From assembly GCF_963855985.1 (NCBI RefSeq), contig NC_087097.1:2389001-2453000 (forward strand): DNA of 64,000 bases, given 5' to 3'. The position numbers were made by a program, and so were the translations under genes. The stretch is from Ostrinia nubilalis. Taxonomy: Eukaryota; Arthropoda; Insecta; Lepidoptera; Crambidae. Of the stretch, positions 11,715 to 24,045 are shown piece by piece (position 1 is the stretch's first letter; each line of letters begins with the position of its first letter). The notes beneath the pieces were generated by a model, which saw nothing but the letters and a program-made list of their open reading frames with translations, made no database searches and was not told the DNA's origin.

Positions 11715-12057
11715 CCAGCATTAATTCTTATATTAATAGGTGGTATACACTGATTGAGATTAATATTCTCACATTAATATTGAAACAATAATATTTTCAC
11801 ATAGGAGCTTTGTGTTTGGTATAGGACAGATACGGCTTCCGCCCTTTCGTCTTTTGTTATTGTAATCTAAATTCTACAATACTGATAAAACCAATTTTGT
11901 ATTCTGTTCTGGAAACTATGGGGACTAGAACAGTCGAACGAACATTAGGATTTAACTTAGTACTCTATCATATTTAATCGTTTATTATTATAGGTCTGAG
12001 AATACCTACTGTGGATACCTATTCACTGGCCATTTATTGTCTCGAAGCAGCGGTAGG

Positions 12058-12133
12058 GTTAATACTGGAACGTGTAAAAGTGTTCTTTACACGTTCCAGT
12101 ATTAACGGTAGGGTTAATACTGGAACGTGTAAA
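12058..12133. repeat. perfect 21-bp hairpin plus a third direct copy
   Basis: GTTAATACTGGAACGTGTAA plus one A (12058-12078) is followed by a 7-base loop and its exact complement (12086-12106). GGTAGG and a third, direct copy (to 12133) follow. The left flank (CATTTATTGTCTCGAAGCAG) belongs to the repeat seen at 6.7 and 16.7 kb, so this may be a local rearrangement of that repeat. Confidence 0.85.
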
Positions 12134-12572
12134 TGACTTTTTCTTTAATATTTACTCGTTGGAAAGATCATTTTCAAAGAACCTACAGATTTAACGGTTA
12201 CAATCACCTCAGTAAACCATTCACCTGTTGAATAAAACAAAGTTTATAAGTAAGCTTAGTTATAATAGTTTCCTTATCTTTTTAAGTGCCAAAGCGGTTC
12301 TTATTAACTGAGGATACTTTCTCAGAACATAAAAACGATTACGTGGAATAAAATCACTGAAATACCTTTCTAGAATATAAGTAAGTAGGTACGAATAAGA
12401 TGAAATCATTGATATACGTTTCTAGAATTTAAGTAAGTGCCTCAAATCACCTGGATGACGAATGTCCAAAAGGATTTATAAAGGTAATGGGACTCTACGA
12501 ACAAGACGTTCAAGATAGAATCAAATGGCGGCGCATGATTGGGAAAGACGAACCCGCGTAACAGAATAAAGC

Positions 12573-12770
12573 GAAAGTCAAAGTCAAAATCAAAATTTCT
12601 TTATTTGTATAGACTATTATATATAGTGCTTACAAATCGTCAAATATTTTACTTTTAAGGAGCATCTACATGTCTCATAATCTTTTTACCCTACCAGCGC
12701 TTCGAGACCAACATTTGGCAAGTGCTGAGAAGAAGCGCCGCAACAAACTCAGTCACCACTGTCTGCCGAT
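12573..12770 (-). repeat. LINE/SINE 3' region with (GTCAAA) tail, minus
   Basis: Starts with AAAGTCAAAGTCAAAATCAA, the complement of a (TTTGAC)n tail, then CTTTATTTGTATAGAC, TACATGTCTCATAATC and GCGCCGCAACAAACTCAGTC. The tail and next block occur in plus orientation at 20671-20791. No reading frame is kept. Confidence 0.6.
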
Positions 12771-13339
12771 ATGCCGGTTAATATAAATAAAATAGAAATA
12801 GAATAGATAGAAGAAGAAGAAGAATATAAGTTAGTGCCTAGAATTGACCACGAGCACTAGTTAGTTTTGTTGGTTTTGTTCTGTACCAAACCAGATACTT
12901 CGTAGTTCATTGAAAAGATCTAAATGTTTAAAATTTTAAATACATTCGTTCCTTTGTTTAAAATTCAAAATCTTATTAGCAACTTTTCCCGGAGCGTTCC
13001 AATTGGAAAGTTAGCTTCGATCTGGCTACGTGTGCTTTTGTTAACGGCCGCTTGTGCCTTTTTCCATTTGTTCCACTGTTTCCTACTTTCTTGGCTACGT
13101 TTCCACGTTGCCACTTATTTGTAAGTGTTTGTTAATTTAAAATCAAATAAATGTCTATTCTATTGTTATATTTGGCACAATATCATGGAACAACTTTGTA
13201 TTTAATAATTTGGCTTTCTTTACAATACATTTTAAATATGTTTTTAAGTAGTTATGATTTTTAGGTATTCCAAAATCCATCTTTCACTGTGAGATGTAGA
13301 GTTAGAAAGTTTTAACTTTAAACAACTACCTTTCTTTAA

Positions 13340-13447
13340 CGAATCAGAATCAGAATAGCTTTATTGATGTAAATACACTGAACACATTTTATATTGAAAC
13401 CCTGACTCCTAAACTAGTGTAAACTGAATTTCAGGAGCCAGTGCCCT
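13340..13447 (-). repeat. probable retroposon 3' end, minus
   Basis: A (GAATCA)-like simple tail followed by AGCTTTATTGATGTAAATAC is the usual look of a LINE or SINE 3' end read in reverse. No coding sequence is attached. Confidence 0.35.
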
Positions 13448-15680
13448 GTTGGTAAGATGGTGGTTTAACCTTTCAAATCTCAAAGTACATAATTTCTCGA
13501 AATGTATGTAACTTTAATACTAGTCAAAACTTAACTGTCTACATTTCCATCAGAGATTTTGTAATTTTTTATTGCGATGGATCATTCAGAAGTTGACAAT
13601 ATACTGATTCAAATTAAAAAATGGAGTATAATCGATTCTGAGCCGTCGCCCCATTTACAAGATATTCGAGTCCAATCGATCGGTATCCAATAAAACGTCT
13701 TACAGGCACTCAACATGGTTCACGATATCGTTATGTATTGTCAAACACGCAACCACAGCAAGGAAATAACAAACAATTCATAGAGTACAAAAATAAAATA
13801 ATTAATTGAAATAAAAGTGTTTAATTCGAGTACATTTCATGTTAATTATCTTTATGTAGTAAAGAGTGAGTAATTGGGGAATCTTTTATTATCCACAATG
13901 TTATACTAAGTTCAGTTGTTTTTATATCTTTTTTTTTTCAATTTATCCATTCTTACACTTAGTAATCGTTAGTTTAGGTATTACTTAATCTTTAGATCTA
14001 GGTAAGTACCCAACTGAAAGAAAAAGTTTTGTTTAAAATTTTCTCTCACGTTTATTTATTTAGTGTTACTTTAGATATTGTAATTTGTAATAGAAATAAC
14101 ATGCCCAAAACTTTTTTTCATCCATAATGTGTACTTTTAGCATGTCTTGCGTTACATCTGTTTTCGTTGGGCTAGGTCATGATCCTGAGTACGCAATAAA
14201 CTTTAGTATGTCTTCTTGTCTACACCTACTCTAAAGGTCAACTTCTGAATATATTACGATAATCTTATTCTTAGAATATAATATCAAAGAAGCATTGAAA
14301 AGGCATCTATGGCATTTCAAAGTAACTGAATTACAGAATTTTATAGCCAAAAGAGAAATACTGATATTAGTTTTCGATTGATCCGTATCGGTACCCAATT
14401 AAAGCATTCAATGTTTATGAAGTTTTTTTTAGTAGGTATTTAAATGTATGCGAACCGGGGAGCCGGCTAATTATTATCAGGCACCATCTTGAAAAAATAA
14501 ATTCACAAAATAAACTAGGCATGTAAATAATATTGCTAGAAATCAAGTGTAACTAGTGTAGGTACGTGCTCATGAAAAGCAAACAGCAAAATAATACACC
14601 AGTCCCAAAACATCTTACATCCCTATTACGAATAAAATTTCAAAGAAAATCTCACTAACATTCTACGTTCAGTCGCTCTACACAAATACACCATAATACG
14701 TCACATGTAGGGTCGATTTTAGCAATCTCATTTCGCTCGCAGGAAAATAGATTTTCGTTTATAAGGCAAACGAATGAACATGTAGCGTTTGTGGTTCATT
14801 AACCAAGGCCCTCTTGAAGATTCTGTAGGGCTGCCTCTACCATGGTTATATTGGAGTGGATTTTTGAAGGAGGGAATTCAAGCACGGCACTTGGTATAAG
14901 GACTTGTAAGGGTTAAACTTAATATAAAATTTTACTAGCAGCAGAGAGAGCGGCAAAACGCACGGCTGCATGTGGATGGAATTTAAATATATTGTATAAG
15001 CCTCTATATTTCATGATAGCAAGATTTGAAACACGGGAGTAAAAACGCGTCATCTGGACCAGCTCTTATAAATGGAAAACTCAATACCCAGTATTTTCTA
15101 TTTTCTTTAAACCAACTTCAAAAAGACAAGGAGGTTCTCGATCTCTATTGGGTAAGAAATAAATAAGAAACTGACAAAGGTTACTAAGATTCTCCCGCCA
15201 CTCCATCTCAGCACGAGCTAAAGTGGTGGCAGGGCAAGCTGGGACGTGTGTAAGTGACCTAGGCTGAAAAGTGTCAACACGTAATAAAGAATTTGTTTTT
15301 TTTTAATATTTGGTAGTAAAAATGCGTGCCCAAACAACTGCACACAGGAAGATTTAATGAACGCTACTGACAACGCGAACGGCAATCTTGAGTTCTCAGT
15401 TTTGGGCTGACACTGTATAGTTTTGTTGTTGACACGAAAAGAAGAAGAAGTAAAGTTGGCAGCCCTGGCATTAGAGAGGGCCGGAGATGTCCGCTCGGAG
15501 GGCACGCGATGAATGGGCTCCCGAGGGACGCCGTGTATCGTGCCTCTATGAATTCATTAACCTTCGCCGAACAATCCCACTCCAAACTTTATTCAGTTCC
15601 ATGTCAGATTATTCACGAACATGGCGGATCATGGTACAGCCCTTAAATTGACATGGTGGAAATTAATTTGCTGCCAATTT
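13448..15680. other. intronic stretch without clear elements
   Basis: AT-rich with no identified element. A GC-richer patch at about 15450-15600 is covered by two overlapping minus-strand open frames (15218-15505, 15364-15585) that show no domain. It could be conserved non-coding sequence, but nothing proves it. Confidence 0.45.
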
Positions 15681-15797
15681 TCATCATCATCATCTTTTCA
15701 GCCACAGGACGTCCCCCAATTATTTCCACATTGGCCGGTTTGTAGCGGTCTATATCCAGCTTCTCCTCGCAACCGTTAAGGTCATCTGTCCACTTTG
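15681..15797 (-). mobile_element. RTE-type LINE 3' end fragment, minus
   Basis: A (TCA)n tail at 15681 is followed by TCAGCCACAGGACGTCC and a diverged GCCGGTTTGTAGCGG block, matching the family-1 RTE end at 28643. Several indels break the frame. Confidence 0.65.
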
Positions 15798-16437
15798 TGC
15801 TACCTATTATATTGTTTAAAATACTGAAGGTCCAATTTTTAGTTGGTAATATCTAAAAGTAAAACAGTAAGAGTGAGGGAAAACCAGGTTCATATTTGTT
15901 TAAATGCCTTTCCGATAGCGACGTATATCACATTCTGTGAAAAATATTCACTTAATGATGTTTATGGTTTCATTATGTAAAAAAAAAGTCATTTGCCAAT
16001 AGATCTGTACAAACAATATCATGACTTTTTACTAATAGGCTGACTTATTATTAGCATTTCAGACAACCTTAATGTCTCTATGTGTTTTTTCTTAATAAGA
16101 ATGATAAATGGAAAGACTTTTATCAGTCCTTAAATACAGAGTATTGAAAATAATAGCGTTCCTACAACTTTAATAAATACTTAATTTCTTTAATGTTTTT
16201 TTCTTTTTTTCCAGGTACGGATCCCTGAAAGCTTTCCAGGTACTTAGTATGTAAGCCCAAATGCTTGGAGCCTACTACCATCGTTCTAAAGAGGTTTCTT
16301 ATGATAAACGAATAGGTTGTAAGTGTACAAAGGAAAAATAATGGTTTGTTTCTTATTGGGTACCTACCTGTTTAGGTTTCAACTGTAGCTTTGAACAATG
16401 ATATGACCCTTGAAAAAGAGGATGATAATAGTAACTG

Positions 16438-16608
16438 CCACTAGCGGGAAGACGTAGTGTGGGTAGGCCTCCCACTAGGTGGACCGACGATCTTGTGAAG
16501 GTCGCGGGAGGTGCCTGGATGCGGGCGGCGCAAGACCGGTCTTTGTGCAAATCCTTGGGGGAGGCCTTTATCCAGCAGTAGACGTCATTCAGCTGTAACC
16601 AACGAACG
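16438..16608 (+). mobile_element. 171-bp RTE 3'-end unit with 11-bp TSD
   Basis: Encodes an uninterrupted stretch GRRSVGRPPTRWTDDL, then AWMRAAQDRSL and LGEAFIQQ before a premature TAG; the usual Trp after DRSL is Cys here. This is the C-terminal tail of an RTE-like reverse transcriptase. AATAGTAACTG (16427-16437) and AATAGTGACTG (16609-16619) flank it. The host sequence is an older repeat also present near 6650-6800, which supplies an unoccupied reference site. Confidence 0.85.
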
Positions 16609-17782
16609 AATAGTGACTGATTTTTTCTTGCGCTGTTTCTACTCACCGCTGGCCTTTATTGCCTCGGAACGATGGTAGAGTTGAAATTCAACTGAGATTT
16701 GTAAAAGCGCTTTATAAAAGTATATTTGTAGAATTTAGATGACATTTTTATGATATTCCTAGATGATCTTATTTAATATTACTTATATGTTTCTATGCGC
16801 CTTAGATTTGTGTTCAAAATACGACCATGACACCTAAACTCACTGATTCAATTTTATTATGTTTTCCTTAAAACATTTTGTGATAGCGCAGTCTAGCGTG
16901 CGTGGGCACATCCAGTTAACGAAGCGTTATGAACGACGTACAAGGCGATTGAGTAGCTTTATATCTAAACTTTTTATTTAAAGCGTGATTCTCGCTGTTT
17001 CTTTACTTAGAAGTTGTACGGTTTATAAATTCCAGGCGTGAGTTTGGGCAGTTTGCGTAGGAAAGAAGGAAGTGTTGAGTCGGTCGTATCGTTGATCAAG
17101 GTCTCTCTAACATAGTACATACTTCTTTTTACTTCAGTAATCTGAACAGTTTTTCATGAAATGTGTAGTGTAGTAGATTATTGTCCGTGGTATACTTATC
17201 GTTTTCAGGAAAATTATACCTTATTATAATATGACGAATATTTTATTCTGTTGATTTGGCTTTGTAATGGCGGGAAGCTGATCCATATCTTCAAACTGCT
17301 CCTGTTTTCTTTCGTATCAAATTTTTTTTCGGTTCAAATAACCGGTTCATTTTTTCCTTGGGACACGACTTCGCATTTTCACAATAGCAGACCACACGGC
17401 GTAACGCATGCTTTATTATTATTACACTTAGTGAAATATGGATGAAAAATATTCTTTTTGAATTCTGTAGGGTAATTCAAATGCAATCTATTATATTTGT
17501 CATTTCAATCTATTCTATTTGTCATTTTAGCTTGTTTAATCTGTGCTCAATAAAGTGCACAATATTGAAGCAGGATATGGTTGCACGTGGATTTTTGGAG
17601 AGTTAAATCTTTTGGCCAATAGAAAACGTCATAATAGTTATAATATGAAATGGGATTGGTCAATGACTTTTGAAATTAAAATCCGATGGCCTGAAGGAAT
17701 CGGTTTTCAAACAAACGACAGTTACGCGCAAGGAGGTTTAGCTATTCATCCATCGAAGTTAATAAGGGTACCTGGAATTACG

Positions 17783-17826
17783 CAAATAAAGAAATTTGAT
17801 TTGATTTGATTTGATTTGATTTGATA
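17783..17826 (+). repeat. (TTTGA)n retroposon tail
   Basis: AAATAAAGAAATTTGATTTG begins a run of about six TTTGA repeats ending near 17826. The same repeat unit, inverted, starts the LINE at 22279. The 88-codon open frame ending in this tail (17543-17809) is probably 3' untranslated LINE sequence or chance. Confidence 0.6.
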
Positions 17827-18411
17827 ATTTTCAACTGTATTACCTTGACAATCAGTTCAAAATTGATTACTAAAAATTATTTGACAGACGATTTCTACTG
17901 TCGACAAATGCATTTGAATTAGCCTACTGGAAAGCCAAAAGTAGCATTTTCATGGACTGAAACAGTTTCGAAGTTTAAGAAAAACTAGGAATAAACAATG
18001 GCCATCAAAATTAGTTGTAAAACTTAATGATGAAGCTTTTCTTTATCATACATAGGTGGATATTTTTCCAGAAATAGAGCCACGGCTATTTATTAGATCA
18101 GAATTAGGAATGAGTGAACATAGATAGCGTAAGAAGTTCAACAGACATAATTACTTTTCCTCGTAGGAAAAATAATTTTGATATAACACTATATGGTAGA
18201 CTTCCAGCGAAACTTGAAGCAATTTGCTGGCACAATGTTGCGTAAAGGTATAACGTATGTCTTTATCAGTAGGGTTTCTTAAGTATTTGTTACACTAGAT
18301 ACGTTCTGCGATCTGCGGTCAGGTCAAATGAACGTCCAGCACCAATCGGTGCGTTCTTTGCTAGTGCCTGCACTTGCAGATACGCACCAATACAATATGT
18401 ATAGATATCGT

Positions 18412-18466
18412 CCTAGGGAGGGCCTTTATCCAGCAGTGGACATCATTTGGTTGAAATTAACGAACT
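18412..18466 (+). mobile_element. short RTE 3'-end fragment
   Basis: GGGAGGGCCTTTATCCAGCA through CATTTGGTTGAAATTAACG matches the last 55 bp of the RTE family-2 end, including the stop region. Confidence 0.7.
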
Positions 18467-20670
18467 TGCCTATCCAGTGAGGGGGGTACCATGAAGTACC
18501 CATGTAAAATGAGACGAGGAGATGATTAGATGCTTTCTGTAATAATCAGTTTTGATTGACAATCCAAAATTCTAAATGAAAATGACCTTAAAACACTCGA
18601 TTCTCACTCTGAAACCGGATTTGGTTTTTCAATGTGCCCTAGTTAACACTTTGTAGATACCTAGTTGAAGGCATAAAAAGTAGCTAGCAAATGCGTTCGC
18701 GAAATAGTGACGTCACAGGTCATGTAGAATCACTGATTCGCTCATTTAAAGTATGTCAATTGACTAGAAGTTACCCTACGCTTACTAGAAAAGGGCCTTC
18801 TGTCCTCTCCTGTACCACACAGAGCTGCAAGCAAAATAGGATAACACTTGATGCATGGCGTGCTCCAAATCAATTAATTGTGTTTCGGAGCGCGCCAAAA
18901 CAATCCGCCATGTTGTTTTTAATGGCGGCTGTCACGCGAGCGTGGAGATCCTGATGTGCGGTCTGTCTATGTTTTTTGTTTGTCCTGAATATTACGGGGC
19001 GCGTTTATATTCATAGTTTTATGATTTGATGTGCCTTTGGTGAAAGGGGAGTTTGGTAATATTTTGCACACCATAAAAGGGAATTTTGTTTGCATGGGGT
19101 ACGGTTGGATATAGGTATTTTTGAAAGTTTATTAGATTCTGATTTTTATGAATAACATCAGCGCAGTCAGTATTTTAATAACTTTCATAGTTGATATAAA
19201 AAAATACATGACATGAAGTACTATGAGATGATAATTTTTCACCCAAGATGATTCCTTAAATAACCCTGAACACCCCTGATATCAAAAGCTTAAAACAGCT
19301 CTCCTTATGGTCACAAAGTTTGAGTACCTAAACGCTCTTTAAAAAAACTTGAACATGAGCTAATATACCCATTGTAACAATAATATACAGTCGTTAATTG
19401 GTATATTAAGCCTTATTAAGTGCATAATACAGTATTAAATTGCGTAAAATAATTCAACTTCATCCTATTAGCAGACAAGTAAATACGTAGCGCCAATAAA
19501 CCGTGTAATTCGTTTCAGTGCGAAACTACAGACGACGGCAATTAAGGTAAACCTTATGTAGTAGAAATTGGGGTGATTTTGCTACAAATATTTATAGTCA
19601 GATGTGCTGATGTCTGTACACCGAAAACGGACCGTGGAAATGCAAAAATGAACTCTATTGATACAAGTAAAGTACGTCATTTACAGAATTCCCCATTTTC
19701 CATGTAAAGGCTCATTTGCCCGCATTCAGGGCACCTGTTGATGATTGAATGAATGATTCCAGTCTGCAAATAAGCAAACCTCTTTCACAGGTTGTTATCT
19801 GATTTAAATTACGTGAAACTGGAAACGAATTCATTATTTTTTAATTGCAGGGGTATATTTTATTTCATGATTCCCAAATGTCTGGTTTATGACACTGTCA
19901 AGGGTCCATTTCAAGTCCTAAACATACTTACTAATAACTTTATCATCATTAGGTCATTTATTTAATCTCCATTGCAGGAGTACGACCCTCTTCAATTTAC
20001 CAAACGGAGGATTTGGCCTACACTCCCCATGCTGGCTGGAGAGGCCTTATGATCTCATACGATATCCACGGGAAAAAACAAAATAAGTTACTAGGATCAT
20101 AAAGTATATTAACTGAGCTTTTTCACTGCCTTCTGGGTACCAATTCCAAGACATCTAAGTTGAAAAATCAACTCTCAATTAAACATAAAATTCTGTACAA
20201 ATTCTGTAACAGAATAATGTTGATAGAATTATCAACCAATAGGTACTTATCCTCATAATTTCTATCCGCATGACATTATTAACAAAGCATTTTACTGCAC
20301 ACTATTAGCTTGATTTGTATAAAACATACACAATCCGGTCACCCGGGTGCGTGACACGGGACATTATGTGGAACATTCGGCCCGTTTTATTATGAACTGG
20401 GACAAACAAACGGCTCTTCGGAATCCTTATTTATGTATTTTACTATTTAGTTTTTAACAGTTCATTAAAATTTGTTGGTTTGTAATTACTTGTTATTGTA
20501 TGTTAAGTGGCTATTAAGACGGTTAAATGCGCTTTAATGGGTGCCGCAAAAATAAGATTAGAAAGATTTAGTCATTAATTAATATTTTCTTACATATTGT
20601 AGCGTTATGCTGTATGTATAGTCATTAATAATAATCGCAATTTCTATCGATGCTATAATGCATATAATGA
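18467..20670. other. mostly unassigned intron; small RTE-like piece
   Basis: A GC-richer patch at 18830-18960 has TGGCGTGCTCC and GGAGCGCGCCA as an imperfect inverted pair and two CCGCCAT/ATGGCGG words. At 19969-20050 a minus-strand fragment (TTGCAGGAGTACGACC, GCTGGCTGGAGAGGCC) looks like a LINE end related to 23.5 and 49.6 kb. The rest shows nothing. Confidence 0.45.
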
Positions 20671-20791
20671 ATGGGAATCAATCATGTTTATGAGACATGT
20701 AGAGGCTCCTTAAGAGCAAAATGACGATTTGTAAGAACTATTTATTAGTCTAAACAAATAAAGAAATTTTGACTTTGACTTTGACTTTGAA
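20671..20791 (+). repeat. LINE/SINE 3' end with (TTTGAC)n tail
   Basis: TGAGACATGTAGAGGCTCCT and GTCTAAACAAATAAAG precede a run of TTTGAC at 20767-20790. This is the plus-strand counterpart of 12573-12770. Confidence 0.65.
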
Positions 20792-21309
20792 ACAACGAAA
20801 AAAGCAAATCATTCGACGTAAAAATATTCCCTAGAAGGAGAATAATTTTAAATGCTAAATATCATAATATGAAATAAATCATTTACAAAGAATAATACAG
20901 TAGCTCTGGAGAAATATCAGTAATATTTTATTGAAGAACAAATTCTATGGGATTACAAATAAAGCCACCGACAGTATCGTTAATAAATCCATCTTATAAT
21001 TAATTTTAACTACCTACCTTATCTTAAACGAACGACTCCATTTACTCAAAATCTTCATCCACAAAATATACCTACCCATGCGTACGTAATACGTGTATGA
21101 AAACCAATTTCAATTTCATTCAAACGAATGGAAACTTGGAACGCCCCACAAAAGCCCCCTAATTCTGGGGCCGACGTAGGCAAACACGCGGGCGGAAGTT
21201 GTGTTGATCTTTGAATACGAGACCAGGCTCTTGAGTTATCAATATGTAGTACTTTGTGATAAGTTTTAAGCATTCAGACTGTGACGGGAGACGTTTGAAG
21301 GGAATTCCT

Positions 21310-21487
21310 TACTAATATTATAAATGCGAAAGTAAGTCTGTCTGTAACGCTTTAGCGCCTGAACCACTGAACCGATTTTGAAATTTCGTACAGAGATAGT
21401 TTGAGTCCCGGAAAAGGACATAGGATAGTTTTTATCCCAGTTTTAGAAACAGAGACGCACGCGATATAGCCGCGGGCAAAAGCTAGT
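21310..21487 (+). mobile_element. Helitron/Lep1-like element, copy 1
   Basis: Starts CTAATATTATAAATGCGAAA and carries ATAGTTTGAGTCCCGG, ACATAGGATAGTTTTTATCC and the 3' end GCCGCGGGCAAAAGCTAGT. The hairpin followed by CTAGT at an A/T target fits a non-autonomous Helitron of the Lep1 type common in Lepidoptera (family name from memory). Open frames through it are not genes. Confidence 0.8.
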
Positions 21488-22278
21488 ATTAAAATATTTG
21501 TGAAGGATATAAAAGCGAGAGCTATTTCTTGAGTAATCACATAAAAAAGTTTAAAGAATTTTGGTATAATGTAGATAATAAAGAGAAAGAATATTTATCT
21601 TAAATACGACATAAGATTGTTTAAAAATAAGATTCTCAGATAAAACATGCTCTAAAACATTTTTTCTTTCATGTGTGTATATACATATTGAAATAAATTG
21701 ATTTGGTACTATTGAGTTCAAACAAGTAGCTAAAACTAAACTGGCTATTTAAATGAATTTTAGTTTTAGGCGTCATTTTGCAAAACGAACGAACCTAATA
21801 TTTCAGACCAAAAACTCAACCCAGACTAAGAACGAGTACTAGACTAAGCACAAACTGACATTCATAACAGTTAAAAATTGTAAAACGAATACTTTTCAAT
21901 TTGTTTCCCAACATTTCCGGACTTTATTTGCATGGGAAATCATTTTTTCGGCCACAAAGTGGCAATTCATTCCTGCAAATGTTTAGGCAAGGCTGTCATA
22001 GTAAACGGCGGTTTCGTTCGAGACCGCCCAAATCGCCAAGACGATTACATGCTAATGCAAACGCCTTGCAGGACCGTAGTGATGTGGTGTCGATGTCGAT
22101 AGTCCAAAAATATAAACTTTTAAAAGAGGTTCAGTAGCTATAATATGAGTTTACATTGAACATAATCACTAGCGAGTGCGTAAAACAATCTATGAACAAT
22201 GTTAGTTCTTAAAAGTAACCAAGAAAGTAAGACAGATTGTACTACGTCTCATATACGTCGTAGTCTGTCATTTTTTTA

Positions 22279-22862
22279 AAATCAAATCAAATCAAATCAA
22301 AAACATTTATTTCTTAGAAAGTGGTAACAAGATATTAAATAAGAACGGGTTCAGCACCTTCTGCCACTTGTGGCGTAGAAATATTTACATTATAGCATTA
22401 AGTAGGTATACATAATTATAGAAATCATTCATATTATATTTTATCATTATTTAAATATTACATGGGTGTATATTATTATTTTTTATAATAGGTACATTTC
22501 ATTAGTTAACCACCACCAAAATACTCAGTTTATCACAATATTGTATGGTAATATTTATTCTCATTAGTCGTCAATCAATCATTGAAGTCATACAAAATAT
22601 TCATGTCTAAAAATTCATTAATGTAAAAACATTCTTTAATTAGCCAATTCCTTAATTTATATTGAAATGTACATAATGTCATATTTGTAATATTAGGAGG
22701 GAGCTTGTTATATAATTTTATTGCATTGCAGTACACATTATGAAAATACAATTGAAGTCTCGCGGGTGGTAAATAGAGCTTAGTTTTGTCTCTTCTTCCT
22801 CTATTGTTTCCCAATACCTCATCCTTTGAGGGGAAGAGGTGTGGGTGTTTACGTAGTTGCTA
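22279..22862 (-). pseudogene. LINE reverse-transcriptase C-terminal relic
   Basis: Read on the minus strand this is the 3' part of a non-LTR retrotransposon. A frame open from a TAG near 22861 down to 22575 encodes HPHLFPSKDEVLGNN, then LPPARLQLYF, AIKLYNKLP, FQYKLRNWLI and FYINEFLD. This resembles the C-terminal end of Jockey/CR1-clade LINE polyproteins. About 290 bp of 3' untranslated sequence follows, then a (TTGAT)n tail (22279-22300 on the plus strand). The upstream catalytic reverse transcriptase and endonuclease are absent, so this is a 5'-truncated dead copy. The clade is uncertain. Confidence 0.75.
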
Positions 22863-23520
22863 GTGAGTAAGATTAATGTATACTAATAGTCATTGTAAGC
22901 ACATTATTGAGAATTTATGTAATGATGTCTAGTTAAATGTAATCTTAATCAACAAACGTTCGGACGGAGGCCAAAGTAGAGCTCTTGAATCGGCAATCTG
23001 ATGCCTTAACTGTTGGCAATAGTATCATTTTAAGTTAATAACGATGCTGTTTCTGTAAGATCAAAAGTAAAGCAGTGCAACACAATGCATTGTCTTGAGT
23101 AATTACCTAAACTTGTTTGTAACGAAGGTTGCTAAAGAACTTCCATCGACTACTTCACATGCAAGTGCCATCACTACTTCAAGTATTCAAATGAATAACC
23201 CCGCGAATGTTTACTGCGGTTGATTATTGAAAACCTCGCGTGATTTCGGAATTTTAAACGCTCTTGGAGCTGTAAATCCGGCTGCGTGCACGTGATTTAC
23301 ACATCTGGGCCGGTGCAGTTAGAGAATGCTTTGTGTAAGCAGACGGACTTTTGTAGATTAATGTGTTTTATCTATTTAAAAGCATTTACTACACTCGTTT
23401 ATGTTAAAAGGCAAAGCAAGTTCAGTCTAGCTTCATCTTATTCCCATGATCTTTTGCCATCGTCTGGGATTGAGTCTTCCCATCCCATCTGGCTTTCCTA
23501 ACACATCTGGTCTGCGTGGT

Positions 23521-23625
23521 AGTGTAGATCAAATTCTCCATTTGCCTCTGAAAAATTAGAGGGTCGTGTTTGTGGAGTGAAGTTTAAATTACCTGATATG
23601 ACGATGATGATATTGAAACTGTTTG
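23521..23625 (+). mobile_element. LINE 3'-end fragment (third subfamily)
   Basis: TAGTGTAGATCAAATTCTCC, TTAGAGGGTCGTGTTTGTG and a terminal GATGATGAT tail resemble 49560-49668 (plus) and 19969-20050 (minus). Frame not kept. Confidence 0.45.
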
Positions 23626-23691
23626 AATTAATCAATTTTTAGTCTAGTTAAACGGCAATCAGCCAAGCAGCTCAATTTTTATTTTATTTGT

Positions 23692-23874
23692 TACTAGCTG
23701 ACCCGGCGAACTTCGTACCGCCTTAGCGTAGAGATTTTCTTTATATTTTTTTCCGTAAAAACCTTGTACAGAGTATTAGAAAACTACAAAAAAAAAATCA
23801 GCCAAATCAGTCAAGCCGTTTTCATGTTATGTCGTGACAACGGAAAACGGGTTTCATTTTTATATATATAGATA
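23692..23874 (-). mobile_element. Helitron-like element, ACTAGCTGACCC type, minus
   Basis: ACTAGCTGACCCGGCGAACT at the left is the complement of the 3' end GCCGGGTCAGCTAGT seen in plus orientation at 53850-54053. It runs to TATATATATAGAT. There is no coding sequence. Confidence 0.8.
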
Positions 23875-23920
23875 ATTTTCCAGCGTTAAGAGTCGCATCT
23901 CAAACTAAATTTTAAATAAC

Positions 23921-24045
23921 TTAGGCAGGGTTGCACCAACTTACTTTAACTTTGAAAAACGCCAAAAATCTGTCAAACTCCATACAAAAAACACCGGATA
24001 ACGTTATAGTTACTGTCAAGTTTAGGTGGTGCAATTCAGCCTTAA
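23921..24045. mobile_element. MITE family A, copy 2
   Basis: AGGCAGGGTTGCACCAACTT at the left and GGTGGTGCAATTCAGCC at the right, with CTGTCAAACTCCATACAAAA inside. Complete copy. Confidence 0.85.

Noticed and set aside
17543..17809. 88-codon plus-strand frame ending in FDLI
   Set aside because: The end of the frame is the (TTTGA)n retroposon tail, so it is probably 3' untranslated LINE sequence.
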